Assembly (NCBI GenBank): GCA_002239045.1
Contig: MPNN01000006.1
Location: forward strand, 186,001-250,000
Source of the DNA: SAR202 cluster bacterium bin127
GTDB lineage: Bacteria; Chloroflexota; Dehalococcoidia; Lucifugimonadales; Lucifugimonadaceae
Length of the DNA: 64,000 nucleotides
Direction: 5' to 3'
Positions 17,905-28,381 of the stretch are shown piece by piece. The notes under the pieces were generated by a model. That model was not told the origin of the DNA and searched no databases. It saw nothing but the letters and a program-made list of their open reading frames with translations. A program made the position numbers and the translations under genes. Positions within the stretch are counted from its first letter, which is position 1. The number at the start of each line of letters is the position of its first letter.

Positions 17905-18579
17905 ATGCCGTCAGACGACCAACTTTACCCCGACGATACGGTCGCCCCAAGCCGCAATTCCAACCGCTTTTCTCCTGCTCGTCTGACCGAGGTTGTCCTC
18001 GGTTATCTCGCCAGAAATCCGAAATGGGTCCAGATCGGAATTTGGTCAGTTGTTCTCGGTTCCACCGCGGCTGGCATTGGGTTGTGGATCGGTGACTATC
18101 TCGATATCACCGACGTCGGATACCTCGCGACCTTTTATCTCAACCTTGTCGGAGCAGCCACGATCATTCTGCCGTTGCCGGGCGTTTTAGCCGCGTGCGT
18201 TGCGGCCGAACCGTCGTTGGGTCTGCATCCGATGATTATCGGGTTCGTCGGTGCAGCGGGAGCGACGCTGGGGGAAACGACCGCTTACCTAGCAGGTTTC
18301 GCAGGTCAGAACGCGGCGATGAAGTTCCGTTGGTACCCTCGCATTCACGATTTGATGGAGCGCAACGGCGCGGTGACACTCTTTGCAGTTTCGCTGATAC
18401 CGACTCCGTTTTTCGACCTCGCGGGGATTGCAGCAGGGGCGCTCCTCTACCCGTATCGGAAGTTCCTCATCTACGTTTTCGCGGGCAAATTGATTCGCTT
18501 GATCATCATGGCGTACGCGTGCCGTTCAGGTATCGGGTGGTTGAGAGACTTCTTCGAACTGAACCTGCCGATAGGATAG
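17905..18579 (+). CDS. VTT/DedA-family membrane protein
   Basis: This 224-residue integral membrane protein has about five hydrophobic segments and a SNARE-associated/VTT domain. Conserved features include LGETTAYLAGFAG and, near the end, FAVSLIPTPFFDLAGIAAG. DedA-type proteins are linked to lipid flipping and membrane homeostasis. The ATG at 17905 is preferred over the TTG immediately before it. A TAGAAT hexamer lies at 17838-17843, upstream of the start. Confidence 0.8.
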   Translation: MPSDDQLYPDDTVAPSRNSNRFSPARLTEVVLGYLARNPKWVQIGIWSVVLGSTAAGIGLWIGDYLDITDVGYLATFYLNLVGAATIILPLPGVLAACVAAEPSLGLHPMIIGFVGAAGATLGETTAYLAGFAGQNAAMKFRWYPRIHDLMERNGAVTLFAVSLIPTPFFDLAGIAAGALLYPYRKFLIYVFAGKLIRLIIMAYACRSGIGWLRDFFELNLPIG

Positions 18580-18647
18580 TTGTTCAACGATCTTCCACCG
18601 AGACCGTCGATTCACGAGTTCTCTAGTTCATAGTCCAGACTGCAGCG

Positions 18648-19847
18648 ATGTCCGCCTCAATCGCGCCCGACGTTCCCAGCCCACACGGCAACTTATCGAT
18701 CATCCTCGTAGCGGCTGGTCGATCATCTCGGATGGAAGGTGTCGACAAACTGTTTTTGTCGATCGATGGACGGCCGGTGCTTTGGCACTCATTAGCGGTA
18801 TTCGAAGCGTGCGAATTGGTGAACACGGTCATTGTTGTGACCCATCCATCGAGAATCCGCGAGTTTCGTGAGAACATCGCCAACAGCGGATTTTCGAAGC
18901 CCTATCAGATAGTCGCGGGCGGGGACCGTCGTCAGGATTCAGTCCGTAAGGGTATCGAAGAACTACGCCGGATCAACGACGAAGCGACATTTATAGCCGT
19001 ACACGACGCGGCTCGGCCATTCATCGACGCGGCCATGTTAACTCGTGGTGTCTTCGCGGCCGGACGGGTCGGTGCGGTCATACCGGTTGTCCCACTCAAG
19101 GACACTATTAAGCAAGTCTCAAACGGGCTGGTCATTGATACTCCGCAACGCGACCAATTGTTTTCGGTTCAAACCCCCCAGGTATTCAAATCTGAAATTC
19201 TCCGCGCCGCCCATGAAACCGTCGATGAAGAGGTCACCGACGACGCGTCGATGGTCGAAATCGCGGGTGGTTTGGTGGGTACATTCGAGGGTTCATACAA
19301 GAACATCAAGATCACGACCCAGTCCGATATTCCAATCGCCCATGCGATCGCGGCGGGGCAAGGCCCCTCGAGAACGTTCCGCTCTGGAATCGGTTTCGAC
19401 GGTCATCGGCTCGTTGACGGCGGCCCGTTGAGACTCGGCGGTTCGGAGATCGACTTTGAGATGCATCTCGAAGGACATTCAGATGGTGACGTGTTGATGC
19501 ACGCGGTAGCGAGTGGGATTTTGGGCGCATCTGGTCTTGGCGATCTTGGCGGGAATTTCCCTTCTGATGATCCCAAATACGCCGGGTTCGATAGCGCGCG
19601 ATTCATTCGCGAATCGACCATCCGAGCCGCGTCTCTAGGGTGGAGCGTAGACCACGTCGACACGATGGTGATCGCTCAACGTCCCAGATTGGCGGCGCAC
19701 GCGCCGGCCTTCGAGTGGAACATCGCGCAAGCAATCGGTATCGAAATTGAACGCGTTAACGCGAAGATCACCTCGACTGACGAAGTAGGTGCCATCGGTA
19801 AAGGTGAAGGCATCGCGGCTCAAGCAATCGTTACCTTAGTTCGATAG
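18648..19847 (+). CDS. ispDF: IspD-IspF fusion of the methylerythritol-phosphate pathway
   Basis: This 399-residue bifunctional enzyme begins with an IspD domain (residues about 1-235) carrying ILVAAGRSSRMEG and AVHDAARPFID. It makes CDP-methylerythritol. The IspF domain (about 243-399) carries GIGFDGHRLV (metal Asp and His), LEGHSDGDVLMHA, GLGDLGGNFP and TSTDEVGAIGKGEGIAAQA. It cyclises the phosphorylated intermediate to MEcPP. The intermediate kinase IspE is not here. The product feeds isoprenoid synthesis, including the squalene genes at 10.4-14.7 kb. Confidence 0.95.
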   Translation: MSASIAPDVPSPHGNLSIILVAAGRSSRMEGVDKLFLSIDGRPVLWHSLAVFEACELVNTVIVVTHPSRIREFRENIANSGFSKPYQIVAGGDRRQDSVRKGIEELRRINDEATFIAVHDAARPFIDAAMLTRGVFAAGRVGAVIPVVPLKDTIKQVSNGLVIDTPQRDQLFSVQTPQVFKSEILRAAHETVDEEVTDDASMVEIAGGLVGTFEGSYKNIKITTQSDIPIAHAIAAGQGPSRTFRSGIGFDGHRLVDGGPLRLGGSEIDFEMHLEGHSDGDVLMHAVASGILGASGLGDLGGNFPSDDPKYAGFDSARFIRESTIRAASLGWSVDHVDTMVIAQRPRLAAHAPAFEWNIAQAIGIEIERVNAKITSTDEVGAIGKGEGIAAQAIVTLVR

Positions 19848-19909
19848 CCACCGGCACTAGTAGAATCTTGCGAGACCAACCTCGATTGCCCGATTCCGAT
19901 TGCCCGATC

Positions 19910-21277
19910 ATGCTTCTCTACAATTCGCTCACTCGCCAGAAAGAAGAGTTCAAACAGATTTCCGACCCGGTGCGAATGTACGTGTGCGGGGTTACCACGT
20001 ACGACGAACCGCATTTGGGGCACGCGTTGTCGTCCATGATTTTTGAGGTTATGCAGTCGTACATGCAATACCGCGGGATCAACGTCAAACGGGTCCAAAA
20101 CTTTACCGATGTCGACGACAAGATTATCGATCGCGCGGCCGAGAATGGCATCGATTGGTTCGAATTGACGCAACAGCATGTCGACACTTTCTTCGAGGCC
20201 ATGGATGGGCTCAACGTAAAAAGAGCGGATCACTATCCCCGCGTCTCGGAAGAGATGGAATCAATAATCCATCTGATTGGAGAGCTGGTCGATTTAGGCG
20301 CCGCGTACGAAGCCGGCGGTTCGGTTTATTACCGTGTTCGTCGCGACGAAGACTACGGGAAATTGAGCGGACGAACAATTGACGGCATGGCTGAATTGGC
20401 GAGGTTAGAACCAGATCTATTGAAGGAAAATCCCGAGGATTTCGCACTTTGGAAGGCGTGGAAGCCGGGTGAACCATCGTGGGATAGCCCATGGGGTCCG
20501 GGTAGGCCGGGTTGGCACATCGAATGCAGCGCGATGGCGCGTCGGTACCTGGGTGACCAGGTGGACATCCACGGAGGCGGTTTGGACCTAGTGTTCCCGC
20601 ATCACGAAAACGAGGTCGCACAGTCTGAATCGGCCACGGGAGTGGTCCCGTTCGCGCGTTTCTGGGTGCACAACGGTTTGTTGAGGATGGGCGGTGATGA
20701 AAAGATGTCGAAATCGCTCGGCAACTTTGTGACGGTGCGCGACGCGCTCAAGTCATATTCAACGGATGCCATTCGGATGTGGATTTTCCAGAGTCACTAC
20801 CGCAGTCCGGCGACTTACGATGTGGAGAACTTGGTAGCTGCCGAACGTTCGGTCCGAAGGTTGAGACAGGCCGCGACCGCGGCGAACACGGGTCCAGGTA
20901 AGGGCGAATCGTACGATGGAGCGCATATCAAGGAACGGTTCATCGCGGCGATGGACGATGATTTGAACACGCCGCGGGCGCTGGCTGCCGTGTTCGATCT
21001 AGCCCGTGAAATTTTCACCCATCAAGCGAATGGCGCCGATATCGCGGATGGTCAGGCCGTATTGAGGGAGTTGGTCGGCGTGTTGGGATTGACGCTTGAA
21101 GAACCCGGCACCGATGATGCCTCAGATTCTTCCGAGATTGAGGCCTTGATCGCCAAGCGTCAAGAAGCGCGCCAGCAACGGGATTTTGATACCGCAGACG
21201 CGATTCGCGATCAATTACTCAATATGGACATTGAGATTTCTGATAGCCCGCAGGGAACAACTTGGCGGCGTGCGTGA
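19910..21277 (+). CDS. cysS: Cysteinyl-tRNA synthetase
   Basis: This class I aminoacyl-tRNA synthetase is 455 residues from the ATG at 19910; the open frame extends to a TTG at 19868. It has the zinc Cys in [10 protein letters not shown], the HIGH-type [15 protein letters not shown], the [12 protein letters not shown] zinc-histidine segment and [10 protein letters not shown]. It charges tRNA-Cys in the cytoplasm. It follows ispDF by about 60 bases, and a TAGAAT hexamer at 19861 could serve as its own -10 element. Confidence 0.96.
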   Translation: MLLYNSLTRQKEEFKQISDPVRMYVCGVTTYDEPHLGHALSSMIFEVMQSYMQYRGINVKRVQNFTDVDDKIIDRAAENGIDWFELTQQHVDTFFEAMDGLNVKRADHYPRVSEEMESIIHLIGELVDLGAAYEAGGSVYYRVRRDEDYGKLSGRTIDGMAELARLEPDLLKENPEDFALWKAWKPGEPSWDSPWGPGRPGWHIECSAMARRYLGDQVDIHGGGLDLVFPHHENEVAQSESATGVVPFARFWVHNGLLRMGGDEKMSKSLGNFVTVRDALKSYSTDAIRMWIFQSHYRSPATYDVENLVAAERSVRRLRQAATAANTGPGKGESYDGAHIKERFIAAMDDDLNTPRALAAVFDLAREIFTHQANGADIADGQAVLRELVGVLGLTLEEPGTDDASDSSEIEALIAKRQEARQQRDFDTADAIRDQLLNMDIEISDSPQGTTWRRA

Positions 21278-21292
21278 CGGCAGTCGATCAGT

Positions 21293-21505
21293 TCATCCAC
21301 TGAATCGGACGTTGGCAATTGCGACGACCACGAATATCACTGTCAGAACGATCGTAGACCGGAAAAGCAGTTTTTCGACGCCGCGGCGGACGTGGAACGT
21401 GCTCTCGGCCTGACCGAATACGGACGGATTGTTGCCGCGTGCCTGCAACAGCAGAATCACGATCAGCACGATGGCGATGACGAGGAGCGCAATTTGGAAC
21501 CACAT
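21293..21505 (-). CDS. secG: Preprotein translocase subunit SecG
   Basis: This 70-residue protein has two transmembrane helices (about 3-20 and 48-67) joined by a loop LLQARGNNPSVFGQAEST. The length, topology and loop match SecG, the small accessory subunit of the SecYEG channel. It is transcribed toward cysS and lies between cysS and gatB as a single gene. Confidence 0.85.
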   Translation of the reverse strand: MWFQIALLVIAIVLIVILLLQARGNNPSVFGQAESTFHVRRGVEKLLFRSTIVLTVIFVVVAIANVRFSG

Positions 21506-21557
21506 GTCTACAAGGTTAATTCAGCGCGGCGTTACATCAGCAACTTCGGCATTCAGA

Positions 21558-23048
21558 TTACTGGTCCATTGCCTCGCCGAGTAGCCGCATCACCGCCTGC
21601 GCGTCAGCTCGACCGCGCGTTGCTTTCATAACCTGCCCCATCAGGAAACGTATCGCGGTCGTCTTACCTGACCGGTAGTCGGCCACCGCGTCCTCATTGT
21701 TCGCCAATACTTCTTCGATTATTGGCGTCAACTCGTCGGCATCGCCAACCGCGGCTAAACCAAGTCTTTGGATCACTTCATCGGGATCAGCGCCATTGTC
21801 GAACATTTCGCCGAACACGCGTTTGGCTGAGTTGTTGTTGATCTCGCGTTTTTGGAACTTTCTCACGAGCACTGCCAACGACGAAGGTTTGATGCGGGTC
21901 TCTTTAATCGATCCAACATCGTGTTCGTGCATCATTCGTGCCATTTCGCCATTCAACCAGTTCGCGGTCTCTTTGGCGAAATCTGCCTGCGCGCTTTTTG
22001 ATTCGTCGGTCACCGACTTCATTACCGTTTCGAAATACTCTGCGGAACTACGGTCGTCGACAATCAGCGATGCGTCGTAATTGGACAACCCCCAGCGGTC
22101 GATGAACCTTTGTTTCTTAGCCAGTGGCAACTCCGGCATCTCAGATTTGATCTCAGACACCCATTTGCGTTCTATTTGGATCGGAGGGATATCCGGTTCC
22201 GGGAAATATCGATAGTCGTGGGCGTCTTCCTTGGAGCGTTGAGCGATAGTTACCTTCTCACCGTCCATCCAACCTCTGGTCTCTTGGACAATTTTTTCCC
22301 CACGCTTAATGGCGGCGACTTGGCGTTTGATCTCGTACTCGATCGCTTCGCACACTGCCCGCACACGGTTCATGTTCTTGACTTCGACTTTTTCGCCTAA
22401 CTCGGATGAACCGATTGGTCTGACGCTTACATTGGCGTCGCACCTGAAGGAGCCTTCCTCCATATTCGCCGTTCCCACTCCCAAGTAACGGATGATCGCC
22501 TGCAACGAAGTGATGTAGGCTTCGACCTGCTCCGTGTTTCGCATGTCGGGTTCAGTGACGATCTCCATGAGCGGCACTCCGGCGCGATTGATGTCCAACA
22601 AAGAGTGCATCACGCCGCCGGTTGGGGAGTCGATGTGAATCAGTCGCGCCACGTCCTCTTCCATGTGCACTCGGTTGATCCCAACACGACACGGTACTTC
22701 GGTCGGCAGTTCGAGCCAACCTTCAGTGCAAATCGGCTCGTCGAACTGGGATATCTGGTAGCCCTTCATCAAGTCCGGGTAGGTGTACTGCTTGCGGTCG
22801 AACTTTGTAACCTCGGCGATATCGCAATTCAGTGCGAGACCGATTTCAATCGCCGATTCGACGGCACGCTTGTTAACTACTGGCAATGTGCCCGGCAACG
22901 CCATAGATACCGGATCCACCAACGTGTTCGGCGGCGCCTTTTGGTAGCCAGCACCGGACCACGAGAACATCTTGCTCTTCGTGTTGAGTTGCACGTGGGT
23001 CTCAAGACCGATTACTGCTTCAAACTCAGTTGTTGTCATTGCGCTCAT
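21558..23048 (-). CDS. gatB: Aspartyl/glutamyl-tRNA amidotransferase subunit B
   Basis: GatB is the tRNA-binding kinase subunit that activates mischarged Glu-tRNAGln or Asp-tRNAAsn for amidation. Hallmarks are EAVIGLETHVQLNTKSKMF, FDRKQYTYPDLMKGYQISQ, the DINRAGVPLMEIV strand, EEGSFRCDANVSVRP, DYRYFPEPDIPP, and a C-terminal Yqey-like tail domain ending in LMGQVMKATRGRA. The zinc-finger cysteines found in some GatB proteins are absent, as in the Staphylococcus type. gatA and gatC are not in the window. Start choice is between ATGs at 23048 and 23039; a TTG at 23063 is also in frame. Confidence 0.95.
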   Translation of the reverse strand: MSAMTTTEFEAVIGLETHVQLNTKSKMFSWSGAGYQKAPPNTLVDPVSMALPGTLPVVNKRAVESAIEIGLALNCDIAEVTKFDRKQYTYPDLMKGYQISQFDEPICTEGWLELPTEVPCRVGINRVHMEEDVARLIHIDSPTGGVMHSLLDINRAGVPLMEIVTEPDMRNTEQVEAYITSLQAIIRYLGVGTANMEEGSFRCDANVSVRPIGSSELGEKVEVKNMNRVRAVCEAIEYEIKRQVAAIKRGEKIVQETRGWMDGEKVTIAQRSKEDAHDYRYFPEPDIPPIQIERKWVSEIKSEMPELPLAKKQRFIDRWGLSNYDASLIVDDRSSAEYFETVMKSVTDESKSAQADFAKETANWLNGEMARMMHEHDVGSIKETRIKPSSLAVLVRKFQKREINNNSAKRVFGEMFDNGADPDEVIQRLGLAAVGDADELTPIIEEVLANNEDAVADYRSGKTTAIRFLMGQVMKATRGRADAQAVMRLLGEAMDQ

Positions 23049-23110
23049 TCCGAATTTCGCCAATGTTGTCTATTTTGTAATACACGTTCAGAGCTACCGT
23101 CCGACGAGCA

Positions 23111-23899
23111 TCACCATGCTTCTGGACCGATTAAAGGTACGAAAACGCAGTCCAAGCCGTAATTCACTTCTGAATCGGCTTCGGTTTTTACGACGGTGAC
23201 AAGTCGTTGCCGTTTGAGTTGACCTACCGGGATCACTAAGCGGCCGCCCGTTTTCAGTTGGCCGACTAGGGAATCGGGGATCGCAGGCGCACTCGCACCG
23301 ACGATGATCGCGTCGTATGGTCCTGATTGCGGATGCCCAAGAACATCATCCGAAGCTTGGATGACGGTTACGTTGTGGTATCCCAATCGCTCGAGTCTCG
23401 AACGGGCAGCGTTGGCGAGCGACGAGATACGTTCGAGGGTGATCACCTTTTCGGCCAACAGCGATAAGATCGCCGCTTGGTAACCCGAACCGCAGCCGAT
23501 GTCGAGGACGCGACCTGCCTGAGCCGGGATCTTTAACTCCGACACCATGTGGGCGACGAGGCTCGGTTGCGAGATGGTTTGCCCGAAGCCAATCGATAGG
23601 GCCCGATCATCCTGCGCGCATCGGCGATCGCTCGACATGACGAATTCTTCCCGCGGCACCCGCAACACGGCATCGACAACCCTTGGATCGAGTTCGCGTC
23701 GGGCCAACAGTGCACCTTCCAAGGCCGTTCGCTCCAATCCGGCGTCCGTGCGGAGCGTCGGCCTCCTGATGCGAGACAGTCGATCTTTGATCTGATGGAG
23801 TACCACGTCTAAAACTCCGTACGCTACCCGTATCCGCAACCTAGGAGCAATTTCCATTCCGTTATGAATGAAGAATACACAGGAACGATAGCGTCCCAT
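23111..23899 (-). CDS. pcm: Protein-L-isoaspartate O-methyltransferase
   Basis: This SAM-dependent repair methyltransferase acts on isoaspartyl residues of aged proteins. The core contains RVPREEFV, FGQTISQPSLVAHM (substrate loop), the SAM motif VLDIGCGSGYQAAIL, and GPYDAIIVGASAPAIPDSL, with a late GGRLVIPVG. The 262-residue frame carries 40-55 more N-terminal residues than usual, so translation may begin at the ATG at 23857 or later. It is transcribed toward gatB and away from the suf operon. Confidence 0.9.
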   Translation of the reverse strand: MGRYRSCVFFIHNGMEIAPRLRIRVAYGVLDVVLHQIKDRLSRIRRPTLRTDAGLERTALEGALLARRELDPRVVDAVLRVPREEFVMSSDRRCAQDDRALSIGFGQTISQPSLVAHMVSELKIPAQAGRVLDIGCGSGYQAAILSLLAEKVITLERISSLANAARSRLERLGYHNVTVIQASDDVLGHPQSGPYDAIIVGASAPAIPDSLVGQLKTGGRLVIPVGQLKRQRLVTVVKTEADSEVNYGLDCVFVPLIGPEAW

Positions 23900-24157
23900 G
23901 AAATAGTGCGCAAATCAGGTAAGGAATTGGAATTGGCACCAGCAATCATGGCTTTTCGCCCTTCTAAGGCTGATTTCAAGGCGATGTTGCCGAAACGAGC
24001 AAGGCTTTGCGACTGGTAAAATTAAAGACGTGAAGCAATCAATAGCCGACGTAAAAACGATGGTCGGCTCGAACTGTTCCGAAATCGGGTCGCGATCTTT
24101 GGCGACCCAACCGTCGCCGCATCGACTTACAAGCGGACGCAGAAACTGGGAGGCCAG

Positions 24158-25627
24158 TTGACTACTCAGGAAAGACTAACTATCTCGCGCGAATCCCAGC
24201 TCGAAGACTCGGGCTACAAATGGGGTTTTACGACTGACATCGAGATGGAGATGGCACCCAAGGGTGTAAATGCTGACATCGTGCGTCTCATCTCCGAGAA
24301 GAAAGACGAACCTGAATGGATGCTTGAGTGGCGGTTAAAGGCCTTGGAATACTGGAACGGTCTGCAACTTCAGGATGCTGAGCCGCGTTGGGCGAAGTTG
24401 CGTTACCCCGAGATCGACTACCAAGACATCTATTACTACGCGGCACCCAAAACTCTGGATGACGCACCGAAGAGCTTGGACGAGGTCGATCCCGAGATGC
24501 TCGAGACTTTCGATAAGCTTGGGATCCCGTTGCACGAACGCGAACGCCTGGCCGGCGTGGCTGTCGACGCCGTTTTCGACTCGGTATCGGTAGCTACCAC
24601 ATACGCTGACCAACTCGAGGAACGCGGGATCATCTTCTGCTCATTTACAGAAGCGGTCCAGAAACATCCCGAGTTGGTTCAGAAGTATCTGGGATCCGTG
24701 GTTCCATACACCGATAACTTCTTCGCCGCCCTCAACTCTGCTGTTTTCTCTGATGGTTCATTCGCCTACATCCCGCCGGGCGTCCGTTGTCCGATCGAGT
24801 TGATGACCTACTTCCGAATCAACACCGAAGGCACCGGTCAATTCGAACGAACACTAATCGTCGCCGACGAAGGCGCATACGTTAGTTACCTCGAAGGCTG
24901 TACCGCACCAATCCGCCGAACCAGTCAGTTACACGCTGCTGTGGTCGAATTGGTGTCGCTCGACCGCGGCGAAATCAAGTATTCGACGATCCAGAACTGG
25001 TACCCGGGAACAAAAGACGGCCAAGGCGGCGTCTACAACTTTGTTACCAAACGTGGGATTACGGGGAATGACGCCAAGATCTCTTGGACACAGGTCGAAA
25101 CTGGCTCCGCCATCACTTGGAAATATCCGTCGGTCATTCTGCGGGGCGACAACTCCGTCGGTGAGTTCTACTCGGTCGCGTTAGCCAACAACTACCAACA
25201 GGCCGACACTGGCACAAAGATGATCCACATCGGCAAGAACACGAAGTCAACCATCGTGTCAAAAGGCATTTCGGCCGGGCACGGTGAAAACACCTACCGC
25301 GGCGGAGTGAAGATTCTGCCCGGTGCCGAAAACGCCACAAACCACACGCAATGTGACTCGCTGTTGGTCGGCGATCAGTGTGGCGCTCACACAGTCCCGT
25401 ACATCGAAGTGCGTAATCCCACTGCGAGATTGGAGCACGAAGCGAGCACTTCGAAAGTAAGCGATGAACAGCTTTTCTATCTCATGGCACGCGGGATCTC
25501 CGAAGAAGATGCTCACTACATGATCATCACGGGTTGGAGCCGCGACGTCATCAAGGAATTGCCATTCGAATTCGCCCTTGAAGCCGGTCAATTGCTCAAG
25601 GTAAGTCTTGAAGGCGCGGTCGGATAA
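24158..25627 (+). CDS. sufB: Fe-S cluster assembly scaffold protein SufB
   Basis: This 489-residue scaffold subunit of the SufBCD complex assembles [4Fe-4S] clusters with sulfur delivered to conserved cysteines. It has the family-typical [12 protein letters not shown] start, [38 protein letters not shown] and the C-terminal [13 protein letters not shown]. The TTG start overlaps the stop of a 43-codon open frame starting with GTG at 24030, which may be a leader or chance. SufC and SufD follow directly. Confidence 0.95.
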   Translation: MTTQERLTISRESQLEDSGYKWGFTTDIEMEMAPKGVNADIVRLISEKKDEPEWMLEWRLKALEYWNGLQLQDAEPRWAKLRYPEIDYQDIYYYAAPKTLDDAPKSLDEVDPEMLETFDKLGIPLHERERLAGVAVDAVFDSVSVATTYADQLEERGIIFCSFTEAVQKHPELVQKYLGSVVPYTDNFFAALNSAVFSDGSFAYIPPGVRCPIELMTYFRINTEGTGQFERTLIVADEGAYVSYLEGCTAPIRRTSQLHAAVVELVSLDRGEIKYSTIQNWYPGTKDGQGGVYNFVTKRGITGNDAKISWTQVETGSAITWKYPSVILRGDNSVGEFYSVALANNYQQADTGTKMIHIGKNTKSTIVSKGISAGHGENTYRGGVKILPGAENATNHTQCDSLLVGDQCGAHTVPYIEVRNPTARLEHEASTSKVSDEQLFYLMARGISEEDAHYMIITGWSRDVIKELPFEFALEAGQLLKVSLEGAVG

Positions 25628-25699
25628 TCTAACCCGTCCGATCAAACGACGGGAACGTGAACTACAACCCACACCGGGTCACATCGTACGAGAGAGCGA

Positions 25700-26452
25700 A
25701 TGCTGAAGATTGAAAATTTGCACGCCGTCGTAACTGACAGCGAAGAAGAAATACTGAAAGGGATTGACCTTGAGGTGAGCCCGGGAGAGGTGCATGCCAT
25801 CATGGGACCCAACGGGAGCGGCAAGAGCACGCTCGCCAACGTCCTCATGGGCAAACCTTCATATTCGGTCACCGACGGCGACATCACGGTCGACGGCGAA
25901 AGCATAGTCGAGTTGATGCCAGATGCCCGAGCCCACCTAGGAATGTTCCTAGCAATGCAGTACCCGTCAGAGGTACCGGGTGTTCGCCCGTGGCAGTTCC
26001 TGAAAGCCGCCAAAGACGCGATCGACAATGCGAATGGACAGTCCAAGATGTCCGTACGGGCATTCTCGAAACTCTTCGACGAAAAGGTTACCGAAACCGG
26101 TATTAATCCCGATTTGATCAAGCGGTCACTAAACGAGGGTTTCTCGGGCGGCGAAAAAAAGCGCAATGAAATGCTCCAGATGCAGGTGCTCGCACCACGG
26201 ATCGCAATCATGGACGAAACCGATTCCGGCCTCGATATCGATGCGCTCCAAGCTGTGGCAGATGGCGTGAACAAAATGCGTTCGCCGGATCGTAGCTTCG
26301 TGATCGTCACGCATTACCAGCGACTGCTGCACTACGTGAAGCCGGATGTCGTCCACATTCTCGTAAACGGGAAGATCGTAGAGACGGGCGGAGCTCCGTT
26401 GGCTGAGAAGATCGAAGCCACTGGGTACCGCGACTATCTGACGGTTCGATGA
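25700..26452 (+). CDS. sufC: Fe-S cluster assembly ATPase SufC
   Basis: This 250-residue ABC-type ATPase of the SufBCD complex is soluble. Walker A is MGPNGSGKSTLANVLMG, and the signature helix is LNEGFSGGEKKRNEMLQM, which is diagnostic for SufC. Walker B is IAIMDETDSGLDIDAL, with D-E-T-D replacing the usual D-E-P, also typical of SufC. It lies between sufB and sufD in the same operon. Confidence 0.96.
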   Translation: MLKIENLHAVVTDSEEEILKGIDLEVSPGEVHAIMGPNGSGKSTLANVLMGKPSYSVTDGDITVDGESIVELMPDARAHLGMFLAMQYPSEVPGVRPWQFLKAAKDAIDNANGQSKMSVRAFSKLFDEKVTETGINPDLIKRSLNEGFSGGEKKRNEMLQMQVLAPRIAIMDETDSGLDIDALQAVADGVNKMRSPDRSFVIVTHYQRLLHYVKPDVVHILVNGKIVETGGAPLAEKIEATGYRDYLTVR

Positions 26453-26474
26453 AGCAGAGAAGCGAAGAGATTTC

Positions 26475-27836
26475 ATGACCCTCAATGTCGTGGAAATCCC
26501 GACAAACGTCGTTCGGCACCTAGATCTTTACCGTCAGGATTGGGATGATTTCGTAGCCGCCCAAGCCAGCAACGGTGTAGCAACTAATCCAGTCAACGAG
26601 CTCAGAAATGTCGGTTGGCGCGAGTTCGAAAGAGTCGGATTCCCGATCCACCGACGGGGAAACGAGCTCTGGAAGTATACCGACCTGAGGGGCATCGATC
26701 GTGCGGAGTTTCGATCTGGTTCGCCGTCGAAAACATTTGATCGCAATGAACTTGCCGCCAAGATTCCGCTTCCGTCTGAATGGCAGAATCTAGTATTTGT
26801 TGATGGTAGGTTAGATCGATCTCATTCGGATTCTGTTGGACAGCAAGCAGGAGTCCGATTTGATTCGGTTTCGGGTTTCGCCGATTTAGGTAAATTGGCG
26901 CAGTGCGCAGACAACGCATTTGTTTCGCTGAACTCTGCTTTCCTCGATGACGGCATCTTCGTCGATGTCGATACTGGGGTATCTGCAAGCAAGCCAATAC
27001 ACCTGGTATTCGTAACTACTGGGCTCGACGACGGGCATCGGGCCGTTTACCCACGCGTCGCGGCCTCAATCGGCCCTGGTGCCGAAGCGATGCTGATTGA
27101 GACGCACGTATCAATGTCCGATGCCGCACACTTGTCGGCTCCGGTCATCGAGATTTCGTTGGCGGAAGACGCGTCGTTGAAGCATTACCGAGCGCAGCTC
27201 GACAACGAGAATTCGTACCATTTCGCAACCACACGCGTCAAGCAATCGTCAGGTTCAAACTACCAGTCGTCATCCTTCTCCGTAGGCTGCTCGATCGGGC
27301 GCAACGACGTTTTTACGCACTTGGCGGGTGAACACGCGGTTTCAACGCTTCACGGCGTCTATCTGACTACCAATCGGCAACACCAGGACAACGAGATCAG
27401 CACCACCCATTCGGCGCCGCATTGCACGAGCGATCAGTACTACAAGGGCATATTGTCGGGACGTTCGCGAGCGGTGTTTAGCGGAAAGATCACGGTCGAA
27501 CGCGGAGCGCAGAAGACCGATGCGAGCCAGAAAGATCTGAACCTGCTACTTTCGCACGGTGCCGAGGTTGATACGAAGCCATCATTGGAGATCTACGCCG
27601 ACGACGTTAAGTGTGGGCACGGCGCGACGGCCGGATACGTGGATGAAGACACGCTTTTCTATTTGCAGTCGCGGGGCGTCGATTACGACACCGCGCAGGC
27701 GATGTTGATTAGGGGTTTCGCGGCCGAGATCATCTCCGAATTTGGCGATGACACATTGCGGGAGTTCCTCGAGAACCAACTCGACGAGTTGATGCCCGCA
27801 TTGCAGATAGCTTCTGACACGATCGGAACCGCGTAA
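26475..27836 (+). CDS. sufD: Fe-S cluster assembly protein SufD
   Basis: This 453-residue SufD partner of SufB and SufC has a beta-helical core. Recognisable parts are NELWKYTDLRGID near the N-terminus and a C-terminal block with KPSLEIYADDVKCGHGATAG and RGVDYDTAQAMLIRGF. It follows sufC by 22 bases. SufD contributes to cluster formation and iron acquisition within SufBC2D. Confidence 0.94.
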   Translation: MTLNVVEIPTNVVRHLDLYRQDWDDFVAAQASNGVATNPVNELRNVGWREFERVGFPIHRRGNELWKYTDLRGIDRAEFRSGSPSKTFDRNELAAKIPLPSEWQNLVFVDGRLDRSHSDSVGQQAGVRFDSVSGFADLGKLAQCADNAFVSLNSAFLDDGIFVDVDTGVSASKPIHLVFVTTGLDDGHRAVYPRVAASIGPGAEAMLIETHVSMSDAAHLSAPVIEISLAEDASLKHYRAQLDNENSYHFATTRVKQSSGSNYQSSSFSVGCSIGRNDVFTHLAGEHAVSTLHGVYLTTNRQHQDNEISTTHSAPHCTSDQYYKGILSGRSRAVFSGKITVERGAQKTDASQKDLNLLLSHGAEVDTKPSLEIYADDVKCGHGATAGYVDEDTLFYLQSRGVDYDTAQAMLIRGFAAEIISEFGDDTLREFLENQLDELMPALQIASDTIGTA

Positions 27837-27916
27837 TCCCCGACGCAATCCGAGGCTAGAATAGTTGCACCGCGTTCAAGTGGAACGCGCGACACTGTTT
27901 AAGGCGTAACCCACCG

Positions 27917-28381
27917 ATGCGCAGCGGGTTCGGACATCTCGACGAAGTCAATCGCTACATCGTTGAGGATCATTGTCGCAATCCCCGCAACACTGACCCC
28001 ATTCCTGCCAACGATGCCGAGGCACGAATCGATAATCCGTTTTGCGGCGACGAGGTCACAGTGCAACTCAAGTTCGAAGGGGATCGTGTGACGAAAATCT
28101 CCGTTCAGGGTTCAGGTTGCGCGATCACGCAAGCATCGGCCTCGATCATGGCGGAGACCGTAGAGGGCAAGCGAAGTTTGGAGGTCATCGACATCTCTTC
28201 CAACATTCGGTTGATGCTAACCAGAGGCGAGATACCGGAATCGATTGACGAGGATTCCCTTGGCGATGCCGTCGCATTGCGTGAAGTCTCCCGCTTTCCG
28301 ATTCGCATCAAGTGTGCGTTGCTGGCATGGGCAACGTTGGAAGACGCGATCCAGAGGTACGAAGCGTCGAAGTTGGGTTAA
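27917..28381 (+). CDS. sufU: SufU/NifU-like iron-sulfur scaffold or sulfur-transfer protein
   Basis: This 154-residue IscU/SufU-family protein has three conserved cysteines: NPFCGDEV, VQGSGCAITQAS and RIKCALLAWATLE. The HCRNPRNTDPI N-terminus is typical. SufU accepts sulfur from the cysteine desulfurase SufS and passes it to SufBCD. The usual sufS between sufD and sufU is missing here, so a desulfurase must be encoded elsewhere. The gap to sufD is 80 bases and holds a TAGAAT hexamer at 27857-27862, so sufU might have its own promoter. Its stop overlaps the convergent lipoprotein gene by four bases. Confidence 0.92.
   Translation: MRSGFGHLDEVNRYIVEDHCRNPRNTDPIPANDAEARIDNPFCGDEVTVQLKFEGDRVTKISVQGSGCAITQASASIMAETVEGKRSLEVIDISSNIRLMLTRGEIPESIDEDSLGDAVALREVSRFPIRIKCALLAWATLEDAIQRYEASKLG

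Noticed and set aside
21558..23048. Loss of zinc cysteines in GatB as a novelty
   Set aside because: A zinc-less GatB is already known in Staphylococcus-type enzymes.
24030..24161. A 43-codon open frame before sufB that overlaps its TTG start
   Set aside because: No recognisable product and no good ribosome binding site; kept only as a possible leader.
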